16,412 bases of DNA from Clostridium sp. CAG:793 (GTDB lineage Bacteria > Bacillota > Clostridia > TANB77 > CAG-508). The notes beneath the pieces are model-generated. The model saw only the letters and a list, made by a program, of their open reading frames with translations, did not search any database and was not told the origin of the DNA. The DNA is taken from positions 1-16,412 of the forward strand of contig HF993629.1 in the NCBI GenBank assembly GCA_000433915.1, read 5' to 3'. Positions within the stretch are counted from its first letter, which is position 1. Every line of letters starts with the position of its first letter. A program made the translations under genes and the position numbers. Positions 1 through 5,536 of the stretch are shown piece after piece.

Positions 1-1
1 A

Positions 2-289
2 ACAATCTCCTCAGGATTTCCCTCACAATCTATCAAAAAGGTAGAATCAAGACTTGATAATAAAAAAATAAATTATATGGTTTTGGAAAGAAGGGATAAT
101 TATTCAGAAAATGAAAAAAATGAATTTGGAAATTTAAACAATTATAGCAATATGTATGAAAAAGCAAAAACTTATGCTCAAAGTGTTCAAAGAATAGAAA
201 AAATAAATGAATATTTTGATGAACATGTAAAAGACGTAAATTTTGCTGAAATATTAAGCAAAGTGGAGAGTGTTATAAATGGAAAATGA
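2..289 (+). CDS. Partial DGR-associated MutS-like (MSL-type) small protein, 5' end outside window
   Basis: The frame is open from base 2, so the gene starts before the window; the internal Met at 77 is not a convincing start because no Shine-Dalgarno precedes it and the in-frame codons upstream look coding. The visible 95 residues contain a GFPSQSIKKVESRL stretch followed by KINYMVLERRDNY, then an acidic/Asn-rich segment and two charged helices ending in VINGK. The first part resembles the N-terminal mismatch-recognition domain of MutS as found in short stand-alone proteins encoded in some diversity-generating retroelements (known as MSL accessory genes). That family call is from recall of the motif and from context. 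The stop overlaps the start of the Avd-like gene by 11 bases, so the two are translationally coupled. Its role in retrohoming is not established. Alternative: an unrelated small hypothetical protein. Confidence 0.55.
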   Translation, partial: TISSGFPSQSIKKVESRLDNKKINYMVLERRDNYSENEKNEFGNLNNYSNMYEKAKTYAQSVQRIEKINEYFDEHVKDVNFAEILSKVESVINGK

Positions 290-632
290 AAAGTTTAAAG
301 TGCTAAATTATATTCGCAAATTATTAACATACATTGATCAAAATTTAGATAACTTTCCTAAAAAAGATATTGAATTAAAGAATAGAATACGTAATGAAAG
401 TTATGATTTATTGTATCTTTCATATAAGGCAAATACTACTGATAATATTGAAAAAAAAATTGATTTAATAGAAAGTAGTGTGGCAAAAGCCAAAGTAGTC
501 GATTTTTTAATAAATATGTGCTATGATAAACAAATTATAAATTCAAAAAGATACTTAAAGCTTGGTGAAGCATTAGATGATATAGTTAAATATCTAGTGG
601 GATGGAAGAAATCAATTACCAAGAAACCTTAG
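279..632 (+). CDS. avd: Avd-like DGR accessory variability determinant (four-helix bundle)
   Basis: A 117-residue, all-helical, basic protein. The pattern matches the Avd / 23S rRNA-intervening-sequence four-helix-bundle family: an N-terminal helix (KVLNYIRKLLTYIDQNL), the short FPKKDIELKNRI link, a central helix (ESYDLLYLSYKA), a third helix (KKIDLIESSVAKAKVVDFLINMCYD), and a last helix with LGEALDDIVKYLVGWKKS, where the GW-K ending is typical. In DGRs, Avd forms a basic pentamer that binds the reverse transcriptase and template RNA and is needed for mutagenic retrohoming. The start at 279 lies inside the preceding gene (GTGGAGAG upstream as RBS). The template repeat begins within about 40 bases after the stop, the classical avd-TR arrangement. 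Stand-alone relatives exist, but the adjacent TR makes a DGR role much more likely. Confidence 0.85.
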   Translation: MENEKFKVLNYIRKLLTYIDQNLDNFPKKDIELKNRIRNESYDLLYLSYKANTTDNIEKKIDLIESSVAKAKVVDFLINMCYDKQIINSKRYLKLGEALDDIVKYLVGWKKSITKKP

Positions 633-663
633 GGCATGGTTGTGGGTGTGTGAGCATCTGTTA

Positions 664-843
664 TTTTTTCGATATCGAGTTTTCTGGCTTGCGTCGCGCT
701 ATGTCAACTGCAATTCAAACAACTCGAATGCGAATTTCGGTCTTCGCAATGTCAACAACAGTAACTTGAACGGCAATAACTTGTTCAACTCGAACGGTGA
801 CAGCAATAACAACAACAATCGTCTCGGCCCCGTAGATTCTATA
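664..843 (+). repeat. Diversity-generating retroelement template repeat (TR)
   Basis: Read in the frame of position 640, this non-genic stretch gives the variable-region signature of DGR targets: FWLASRYV, then FGLR, then V, then LF-S-G, ending LGPVDS. Asn codons (AAC/AAT) stand at the positions that vary in targets. I count 20 Asn codons between 706 and 819, including five in a row at 805-819. AAC/AAT-rich positions are the substrate of adenine-specific mutagenesis, which marks this as template rather than variable repeat. Third positions are rich in G/C (GTC, TTC, GCG, TCG, CGC), unlike every gene nearby, as expected for a sequence shaped to be copied into a differently composed target. The 113-residue reading frame 640-981 is therefore probably not a protein gene. 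The G+C-rich tail near 820-835 would be the IMH*-type end. Exact borders need the matching variable repeat, which is not in this window. Confidence 0.85.
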
Positions 844-979
844 AACTGTGGTTATGCAATTATAGATTGTATAAGAGATAATATAGAAACAAACCGTTGT
901 CCTGTAGATACGCTTAATAAGTGTCATAATAAACTTGGAATAATTAAATATTGTATTAGCGTAACTATAAATACGATTT

Positions 980-1036
980 AATATATGCTTGTTAGTAGGA
1001 AAATAACATTTTCCGAAAGGGAGCATATATTTTTTG
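980..1036 (+). terminator. Two-part hairpin terminator of the DGR/TR transcript
   Basis: AATATATGCT (980-989) pairs with AGCATATATT (1022-1031), and inside it GGAAAA (998-1003) pairs with TTTTCC (1009-1014). The outer stem runs into a T tract at about 1031-1036. This fits a rho-independent terminator and marks the likely 3' end of the TR RNA, leaving about 140 bases between the TR and the hairpin. Confidence 0.6.
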
Positions 1037-1081
1037 TCAAAAAAAGTAGAAAAATGTCGATAAGAACTGGTAAAAAATGTA

Positions 1082-1110
1082 TTGACATGGTAATAAAAAG
1101 ATGATAATAT
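1082..1110 (+). promoter_or_regulatory. Candidate sigma-A promoter in the A+T-rich spacer after the DGR
   Basis: TTGACA at 1082-1087 is followed by TAATAT at 1105-1110 (17-base spacer) or GATAAT at 1103-1108 (15-base spacer). It would give a roughly 200-base leader before the membrane-protein gene at 1316. The spacer 1037-1315 is otherwise very A+T-rich and I see no coding frame in it. Confidence 0.4.
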
Positions 1111-1247
1111 AAAGAAACTTTATATATTAAATTAATTCAAAAAAATTAAATTCAAACACAGATCAGTGTAATTTTAAAAAAGTTAATTTAGTGAAAAAAG
1201 GCTACAAAAAATAAAACGAAACATAGTTAAAACTTGGTTAAAAACTA

Positions 1248-1276
1248 TTGACTAGAAAAAAACAAAAATGTAAAAT
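1248..1276 (+). promoter_or_regulatory. Candidate sigma-A promoter upstream of the small membrane protein
   Basis: TTGACT (1248-1253) and TAAAAT (1271-1276) with a 17-base spacer; a perfect TATAAT also occurs at 1280-1285 but without a -35 at the right distance. In DNA this rich in A and T such matches arise by chance, so confidence is low. Confidence 0.35.
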
Positions 1277-1315
1277 ATGTATAATCAAAAATAAAAAAGG
1301 AGAAAATAATAAAAA

Positions 1316-1807
1316 GTGAAAAAAATTAAAGAAAAGAATAAAATAATAACTCCAATAGATATAGTATACATAATTGCATTAGCATTAAATGTGATATTAT
1401 ATAATACATATTCAGGAATAATTATGAAAATACTTTTATTTTGCGGAATAATGTCAGTAGTAATGCTTTTAATGTATATTTTTAAATACATAACATCAAA
1501 AGAAGAAAAGTCAAAAAATATAGAAAAAATTATTGAAATCAATGTTTTAATGCATTTTATAATAACTCAAATATTAATAGCTCAAAGATGCAAATGTGGA
1601 TACCATTACTTTTATATAATTCCATTAATAATATTATTAATAGCAGAAGTTGTAACATATCATATATTTTGCGTAAATTATAAAAAAGAAAAAAATACAA
1701 GATATTTAATAAAATATCTTTTGATATTAAATGCAATATATGTAGCTTGTATATTTGCTTCAAGAGTTGATATGGAAAAAATACATCAAACATTATTCTA
1801 TATATAA
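1316..1807 (+). CDS. Small multi-pass membrane protein of unknown function
   Basis: A 163-residue hydrophobic protein that I do not recognise. About five membrane segments can be seen, at roughly residues 12-29, 35-58, 75-90, 98-120 and 129-149, with Lys-rich loops (KEEKSKNIEK near residue 62, KKEKNTR near 122). A Cys pair (CKC) follows the third segment. The GTG start is favoured because an in-frame TAA stands directly before it at 1310-1312. AAGGAG at 1297-1302 lies 13 bases upstream, longer than ideal. A second possible start is ATG 1424, with AGGA at 1414-1417, but it would remove the first membrane segment. A terminator follows at about 1837. No sequence feature suggests transport, enzymatic or immunity function. 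It has no obvious link to the DGR, from which the terminator at 980-1036 separates it. Confidence 0.65.
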   Translation: MKKIKEKNKIITPIDIVYIIALALNVILYNTYSGIIMKILLFCGIMSVVMLLMYIFKYITSKEEKSKNIEKIIEINVLMHFIITQILIAQRCKCGYHYFYIIPLIILLIAEVVTYHIFCVNYKKEKNTRYLIKYLLILNAIYVACIFASRVDMEKIHQTLFYI

Positions 1808-1836
1808 AGGATAAATTTCATAAAATGTCGCATAAT

Positions 1837-1887
1837 AAAATTAGCAGTGATTAAGTTTGTACTTAAGCATCTCTGCTAATTTTTTTC
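1837..1887 (+). terminator. Rho-independent terminator between the membrane-protein gene and the DUF1540 gene
   Basis: AATTAGCAG (about 1839-1847) pairs with CTGCTAATT (1873-1881), with an inner TTAAG/CTTAA stem (1851-1855 with 1862-1866), followed by a T run to 1886. The T tract ends just before the AGGAGG of the next gene, so the hairpin could also act as an attenuator for that gene. Confidence 0.75.
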
Positions 1888-1902
1888 AGGAGGAATAAAA
1901 TA

Positions 1903-2067
1903 ATGAAATCAAATCAAAAAATAGCATGTTCAGTATGCAGTTGTAAGCACAATTGTGAAGGAAAAGAATGCGACTTAAAAGAAATTGAAGTTTGCCCAAA
2001 AGAAGGATGCCATAGTGGAGAATGCGATGAATCAATGTGTTCAAGCTATGAGAATATAGATGAATAA
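1903..2067 (+). CDS. Cys-rich DUF1540-like small protein
   Basis: A 54-residue protein with an excellent ribosome binding site (AGGAGG 1888-1893, nine bases before ATG). It has nine cysteines, in the pattern ACSVCSCKHNCEGKECDL, IEVC, EGCHSGECD, SMCSSY. This resembles DUF1540 proteins of Clostridia and Bacilli: a Cys-x-Val-x-x-Cys start, a Cys-x(3-8)-Cys centre, an I-x-V step, and a terminal Cys-Ser-Ser-Tyr/Phe. Such proteins are presumed metal-binding (zinc or another thiophilic metal), but no function is established. It is acidic, with no signal peptide or membrane segment, so it is likely cytoplasmic. The gene sits between a terminator on its 5' side and the strong promoter of the structured RNA starting seven bases after its stop. 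No promoter of its own is obvious, so it may depend on readthrough of the upstream hairpin. Confidence 0.8.
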   Translation: MKSNQKIACSVCSCKHNCEGKECDLKEIEVCPKEGCHSGECDESMCSSYENIDE

Positions 2068-2073
2068 AATTTC

Positions 2074-2112
2074 TTGACATTTCTTAACAATAGTAATAAA
2101 ATAGTGTAAAAT
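2074..2112 (+). promoter_or_regulatory. Two overlapping sigma-A promoters for the structured RNA
   Basis: TTGACA (2074-2079) with TAAAAT (2097-2102) has an ideal 17-base spacer. A second set shifted by ten bases, TTAACA (2084-2089) with TAAAAT (2107-2112), also has a 17-base spacer. Transcription would start at about 2109 or 2119, just before the first hairpin of the RNA. A perfect consensus -35 with ideal spacing suggests high expression. Confidence 0.65.
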
Positions 2113-2334
2113 AAATATAATAATGGTAGTTGCAATTTAATTGCAAGGCAGGTACGACTGCTATAATAACCTAAAGAACGTGGAAAGGTATAGCCTTTCA
2201 AAGTCGGTTAGGCGACTGGAAATCCTAAATTTCAAGGTAGAGTATAGCTCTACAAAGTTGACTAGGCAACGGAAAAATCGTACATTAAGGGAGAGGGATT
2301 AAGGTACTGAGGTACGAAAATACTCTCCATTTAG

Positions 2335-2355
2335 AATTTTTAAGGAGGAAAAATT
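2335..2355 (+). other. Hairpin presenting a Shine-Dalgarno sequence in its loop
   Basis: AATTTTT (2335-2341) and AAAAATT (2349-2355) form a perfect seven-pair stem around the loop AAGGAGG. No ATG, GTG or TTG follows at a usable distance (the next ATG is at 2375, 26 bases on), so this strong anti-16S complement does not obviously serve a start codon. It lies just 3' of the tandem pseudoknots. Confidence 0.55.
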
Positions 2356-2400
2356 ATATAAGAATATTACATATATGATGAGAAATAGAAAAATTATACT

Positions 2401-2430
2401 ATCAAAAGTAAAGCAAAGGCTTGATTTTTT
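2401..2430 (+). terminator. Weak candidate terminator of the structured RNA
   Basis: ATCAA near 2401 and CTTGAT (2420-2425) can pair through six positions with a two-A bulge, followed by six T (2425-2430). The stem is weak. It would either end a free-standing RNA or act as an expression platform before secG. Confidence 0.35.
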
Positions 2431-2488
2431 GTTATAAATATGATAAACTATAAAATGTTAATTTAAATGATATTTAGGAGAGTGCAAA

Positions 2489-2740
2489 ATGGAAATAGCA
2501 AAAAATATATTATTAGTAGTATATATCATAGTATGTGTAGCATTGATTTTTATAACAACATTTCAGTCAAAGGATAATAGTAACTCAGCAGAAGATACGT
2601 ATGAAGGTCCAAGAGGAAATAAGTATTTTGAAAAAAATAAGAGCAGAACTAGAACAGGAAAAGTTCAGAAAAATACAATAATAATAGGTGTTGTATTTGC
2701 TGTTCTTAGCGTAGTTACTGGAATTGTATTTGCATTATAA
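2489..2740 (+). CDS. secG: Preprotein translocase subunit SecG
   Basis: An 83-residue protein with the SecG layout: a first membrane helix at residues 6-24, a polar loop with GNKYFEKNKSRT (compare the conserved yFgk-k... loop of SecG), and a second helix at residues 62-83. SecG joins SecY and SecE in the protein-conducting channel of the cytoplasmic membrane and assists SecA-driven export. The ATG is preceded by AGGAG (2476-2480) at a normal distance. Its placement immediately before rnr is the common Firmicutes order secG-rnr(-smpB-ssrA), which supports the call; smpB and tmRNA are not the next genes here. A strong terminator follows eight bases after the stop, so secG and rnr are not a simple co-transcribed pair. 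The long leader upstream holds the structured RNA and may control secG. Confidence 0.88.
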   Translation: MEIAKNILLVVYIIVCVALIFITTFQSKDNSNSAEDTYEGPRGNKYFEKNKSRTRTGKVQKNTIIIGVVFAVLSVVTGIVFAL

Positions 2741-2747
2741 GAGATTT

Positions 2748-2785
2748 AAGAGTGTATATAGAATGCTATATACACTCTTTTTTAG
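2748..2785 (+). terminator. Strong rho-independent terminator after secG
   Basis: A perfect 14-pair stem, AAGAGTGTATATAG (2748-2761) with CTATATACACTCTT (2766-2779), AATG loop, followed by T residues to 2783. It sits directly before the rnr ribosome binding site (AGGAGG 2790-2795), so rnr is expressed by readthrough or from a promoter inside secG. Confidence 0.88.
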
Positions 2786-2802
2786 CTATAGGAGGTGAAA
2801 AA

Positions 2803-4815
2803 ATGGAAATATTAGAAGGAACATATTTATCGAATACACGAGGATTCGGATTTGTAAGAGTAGAAGGAAGAGAAGAAGATATATTTATATCAAAAGAAAA
2901 CTCAAAAAAAGCAATGGATGGAGATATAGTAAAAGTACGAATATTAGATAAAAAGCATGGGAGTCACGAAGAAGGACAAATAACAAAAATAATGCAAAGA
3001 AATACAACACAAATAGTTGGAACATTTAAGAAAAGCAGAAATTTTGGATTTGTGATACCAGATGACAAAAAGATAAATGGAGATATATTTATATCAAAAT
3101 CAAATTGGAAAAATGCAAAAACAGATCAAAAAGTAGTAGTAGAAATAACAAAATATCCAGATAAAAAGAAAAAAGCAGAAGGCAAGATACGAGAAGTATT
3201 AGGATTTGGAGATGAAACAGGAGTTGATATGCTATCAATCATAAGGCAATTTAAACTTCCTTATGAATTCCCTAAATCAGTAATAAAAGAAGCAAAAGAA
3301 GTATCTAAAGAACCAGTAAAAATAGATGGTAGACTTGACCTAAGAGATAAAGAAATATTTACAGTTGATGGTGAAGATGCTAAAGACTTAGATGATGCAA
3401 TATGTGTTGATGAAAATGGTGATGGAACATATACTTTAGGAGTACACATTGCAGATGTAAGCCATTATGTAAAAAGCGGAAGTGAACTAGACAAAGAAGC
3501 AATAACAAGAGGAACCAGTGTATACATGCTAGATAGAGTAATTCCTATGTTACCAAAAGAATTGTCAAATGGAGCATGTAGTTTAAATCATGGAGAAGAT
3601 AGATATGCTATTTCAGTATTTATGACAATAGATAAAGATGGAAATGTAATAGATAGTGATATACATAAAAGTGTAATAAATGTAACTGAAAGAATGAATT
3701 ATCACAATGTATCAGATATAATAAAATATTACAATAAAGAAAACGAGAAGTCACCTAAAAGTCATAAAGATAAAGTATTATATACAAGTATAGATGAGGT
3801 AAAGAAATATGAAAAATATGCGAACCACTTCATACGAATGTATACATTAGCAGAAATATTAAAAGAAAGACGTAAAAAAGCAGGATATTTATCACTAGAC
3901 ATACCAGAGAGCAAGATAACACTTGATAAAACAGGAAAACCAATTGATATACAAGCCTATGAAACAACAATTGCAAATGACATAATAGAGCAATTTATGC
4001 TTACAGCTAATGAAACGATTGCAGAAAGATTTTTTTGGCTAAATGCACCTTTTATATACAGAGTACATGATAAACCATCAGAAGAAAAAATAACCGAACT
4101 TAATAAATATCTATATAATTTCGGATATAAGATAAAAGGTAAAAAAGATGATGTAAAACCAAAAGCATTTGAGCAAATTCTAGAAGAAATAAAGGGAACA
4201 GAGCAAGAAAGAGTTATTGCCAATTTATTATTAAGAACACTTAAAGTAGCAAGATATGAAGCAGAAAATCGTGGACATTTTGGAATTGCAAGTAAATATT
4301 ACTGTCACTTCACATCGCCAATTAGAAGATATCCAGATTTATTTATCCATAGAATAATAAGCATTTATTTAGAAGAAGACTATAATGTAACAGACCATTT
4401 CAAAGAAAAATTTGAAACTCGTGCAATAAAATATGCAGAAAGATCATCAGAATGCGAGCAAATAGCAACAAAAGCTGAAAGAGAAAGCGAAGCCATGAAA
4501 AAAGCTGAGTTCATGCAAGAAAGAGTAGGAAAGCAATATGAAGGAATAATATCAAGCGTAACCAACTTTGGAATGTTTGTAGAATTGTCAAATACAGTAG
4601 AAGGATTAATAAGATTTGAGAGCCTAGATGATGACTACTATATTTATGATGAAGGAAGAAAAGAATTAGTAGGAAAGCACTCTGGAAAAATATACAAACT
4701 AGGAGATAAAGTAAGAATAGAAGTAGTTGCAGCTGATAAAGAAACAAGAAAAATAGATTTTAAAATAGCATCAAAAAAAGAAGGAAAAAAATATGGAGCA
4801 AAAAAAGAAAAATAA
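2803..4815 (+). CDS. rnr: Ribonuclease R (3'-5' exoribonuclease, RNB family)
   Basis: A 670-residue RNase R that degrades structured RNA processively from the 3' end in the cytoplasm. Start 2803 is chosen because AGGAGG (2790-2795) precedes it; a longer frame from 2752 would translate the secG terminator hairpin. Domains: cold-shock domain 1 at about residues 3-65 (GFGFVRV, DIFIS), CSD2 at about 70-135 (NFGFVIPD, DIFIS), RNB catalytic domain at about 175-525, and S1 domain at about 573-650 (YEGIISSVTNFGMFVEL). The magnesium-binding motif DGEDAKDLDD gives Asp189, Asp195, Asp197 and Asp198, the four catalytic acidic residues of the family. HFTSPIRRYPDL later in RNB is also family-typical. It lacks the N-terminal helix-turn-helix extension of enterobacterial RNase R and ends in a Lys-rich tail. 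The next gene overlaps its 3' end by 23 bases. Confidence 0.95.
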   Translation: MEILEGTYLSNTRGFGFVRVEGREEDIFISKENSKKAMDGDIVKVRILDKKHGSHEEGQITKIMQRNTTQIVGTFKKSRNFGFVIPDDKKINGDIFISKSNWKNAKTDQKVVVEITKYPDKKKKAEGKIREVLGFGDETGVDMLSIIRQFKLPYEFPKSVIKEAKEVSKEPVKIDGRLDLRDKEIFTVDGEDAKDLDDAICVDENGDGTYTLGVHIADVSHYVKSGSELDKEAITRGTSVYMLDRVIPMLPKELSNGACSLNHGEDRYAISVFMTIDKDGNVIDSDIHKSVINVTERMNYHNVSDIIKYYNKENEKSPKSHKDKVLYTSIDEVKKYEKYANHFIRMYTLAEILKERRKKAGYLSLDIPESKITLDKTGKPIDIQAYETTIANDIIEQFMLTANETIAERFFWLNAPFIYRVHDKPSEEKITELNKYLYNFGYKIKGKKDDVKPKAFEQILEEIKGTEQERVIANLLLRTLKVARYEAENRGHFGIASKYYCHFTSPIRRYPDLFIHRIISIYLEEDYNVTDHFKEKFETRAIKYAERSSECEQIATKAERESEAMKKAEFMQERVGKQYEGIISSVTNFGMFVELSNTVEGLIRFESLDDDYYIYDEGRKELVGKHSGKIYKLGDKVRIEVVAADKETRKIDFKIASKKEGKKYGAKKEK

Positions 4816-5521
4816 GAAAATACTAATTTTTAAAATAATAGTATCCATAATTGTTATAGCAATACTTATTGGAGCAACAATTTACTTGTTTCCTGTAATG
4901 AAGGATTTATCAACAAATGAAGGACAACTGGCTTTTAAAGAGAAAATACAAAAATCTGGAGCTATGGGTTTTCTAATGATAGCAGGACTTGAGTTAGCAC
5001 AAATATTCCTAGCAGTATTACCAGGAGAACCAATCGAAATACTTGCTGGAATGTGCTATGGTGGAATTGGAGGTACAATATTTATACTTCTAATGACAAT
5101 GATTAGTGAGGCTGCGATATTTGTAATAGTAAGAAAACTTGGAAGCAAATTCGTATATGAATTTTGCAAAGAAGAAACAGTAAAGAAAATTGAAAACAGT
5201 AACTTATTCAAAAATCCAAAGAAAATAGAAAGAATAATGGCATTATTATTTTTTATACCAGGAACACCCAAAGATTTATTAACATATATAGCAGGATTAC
5301 TGCCAATAAAGATGTCAAGATTTCTAGTAATATCAACGCTTGCAAGAATACCATCAGTAATATCTTCAACACTTGCAGGGGCAAGCATAATGAATGGATC
5401 TTGGAAACATGCAATAATAATGTATGGTGTAATATTCCTAATAGTATTAATAATAATGGTAATTTATTCCTTATTTAACAAAGATGATGATACAAAAGAG
5501 GCACTAAAAACAATAAAATAA
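4793..5521 (+). CDS. TVP38/TMEM64 (DedA/VTT superfamily) membrane protein
   Basis: A 242-residue integral membrane protein. An N-terminal membrane helix (about residues 10-32) is followed by the VTT core: LAVLPGEPIEILAGMCYGGIGG at about 74-95, a helix with EAAIFVIVRKLG, then FFIPGTPKDLLTYIAGLLPIKMSRF at about 155-178, and a last membrane helix at about 205-228. The paired re-entrant segments with P-G-E-P and P-G-T-P-K-D are characteristic. DedA/VTT proteins are linked to lipid scrambling or transport, membrane homeostasis and polymyxin or pH tolerance; the substrate here is unknown. The start has AAGGA (4781-4785) and lies inside rnr, so translation is probably coupled. Its stop directly abuts the stop of the convergent germination gene, with no intergenic base. 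Confidence 0.85.
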   Translation: MEQKKKNKKILIFKIIVSIIVIAILIGATIYLFPVMKDLSTNEGQLAFKEKIQKSGAMGFLMIAGLELAQIFLAVLPGEPIEILAGMCYGGIGGTIFILLMTMISEAAIFVIVRKLGSKFVYEFCKEETVKKIENSNLFKNPKKIERIMALLFFIPGTPKDLLTYIAGLLPIKMSRFLVISTLARIPSVISSTLAGASIMNGSWKHAIIMYGVIFLIVLIIMVIYSLFNKDDDTKEALKTIK

Positions 5522-5536
5522 TTAATTTTCAGTGCC
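5500..5536. terminator. Hairpin spanning the abutting stop codons of convergent genes
   Basis: GGCACT (5500-5505) pairs with AGTGCC (5531-5536), extended by AAAA (5507-5510) with TTTT (5526-5529). Read on the minus strand the stem is followed by TCTTTTG, a partial U tract; on the plus strand there is none. It is probably the terminator of the germination operon, lying partly inside the last codons of the opposing gene. Confidence 0.45.

Larger units (their letters stand above)
2109..2430 (+). ncRNA. Unassigned structured RNA with two tandem pseudoknot units, upstream of secG
   Basis: Hairpins seen in order: TTGCAA/TTGCAA (2130-2146); GCAG/CTGC (2148-2161) with loop GTACGA. Unit 1 has CCTAA (2170-2174), stem GAAAGG/CCTTTC (2183-2199, loop TATAG), and stem AGTCG/CGACT (2202-2217), whose loop TTAGG pairs back to CCTAA. 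Unit 2 has CCTA (2224-2227), stem GTAGAG/CTCTAC (2237-2253, again loop TATAG), and stem GTTG/CAAC (2257-2270), whose loop TAGG pairs back to CCTA. The stems differ between units by compensatory changes while loops and pseudoknot strands stay nearly constant. Next, TCGTAC (2278-2283) and GGAGAG (2290-2295) pair with GTACGA (2312-2317) and CTCTCC (2323-2328). The 3' end may be the weak hairpin at 2401-2430. I found no tmRNA, RNase P, SRP, 6S or familiar riboswitch signature. It could be a dedicated ncRNA or a tandem-aptamer leader of secG-rnr. Confidence 0.7.

Noticed and set aside
640..981. A 113-codon open frame across the template repeat
   Set aside because: It has no RBS, its Asn-rich part is explained by the DGR template role, and the part after the TR has no recognisable protein character.
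2109..2430. tmRNA (ssrA), often found near secG-rnr-smpB
   Set aside because: There is no tRNA-like acceptor/T-arm end, no tag reading frame and no GG-rich 5' signature; only the genomic neighbourhood fits.
2109..2430. RNase P RNA, SRP RNA or 6S RNA
   Set aside because: The conserved GAGGAAAGTCC-type, SRP-apical and single long-bulged-hairpin features are absent, and the tandem units fit none of them.
2375..2437. A 20-codon ORF (MMRNRKIILSKVKQ...) as a leader peptide before secG
   Set aside because: AAGGAGG lies 26 bases before its ATG, too far to serve it, and the frame overlaps the candidate terminator.
2752..2802. An earlier start for RNase R giving 17 extra residues
   Set aside because: Those codons are the secG terminator hairpin; AGGAGG at 2790-2795 clearly serves the ATG at 2803.
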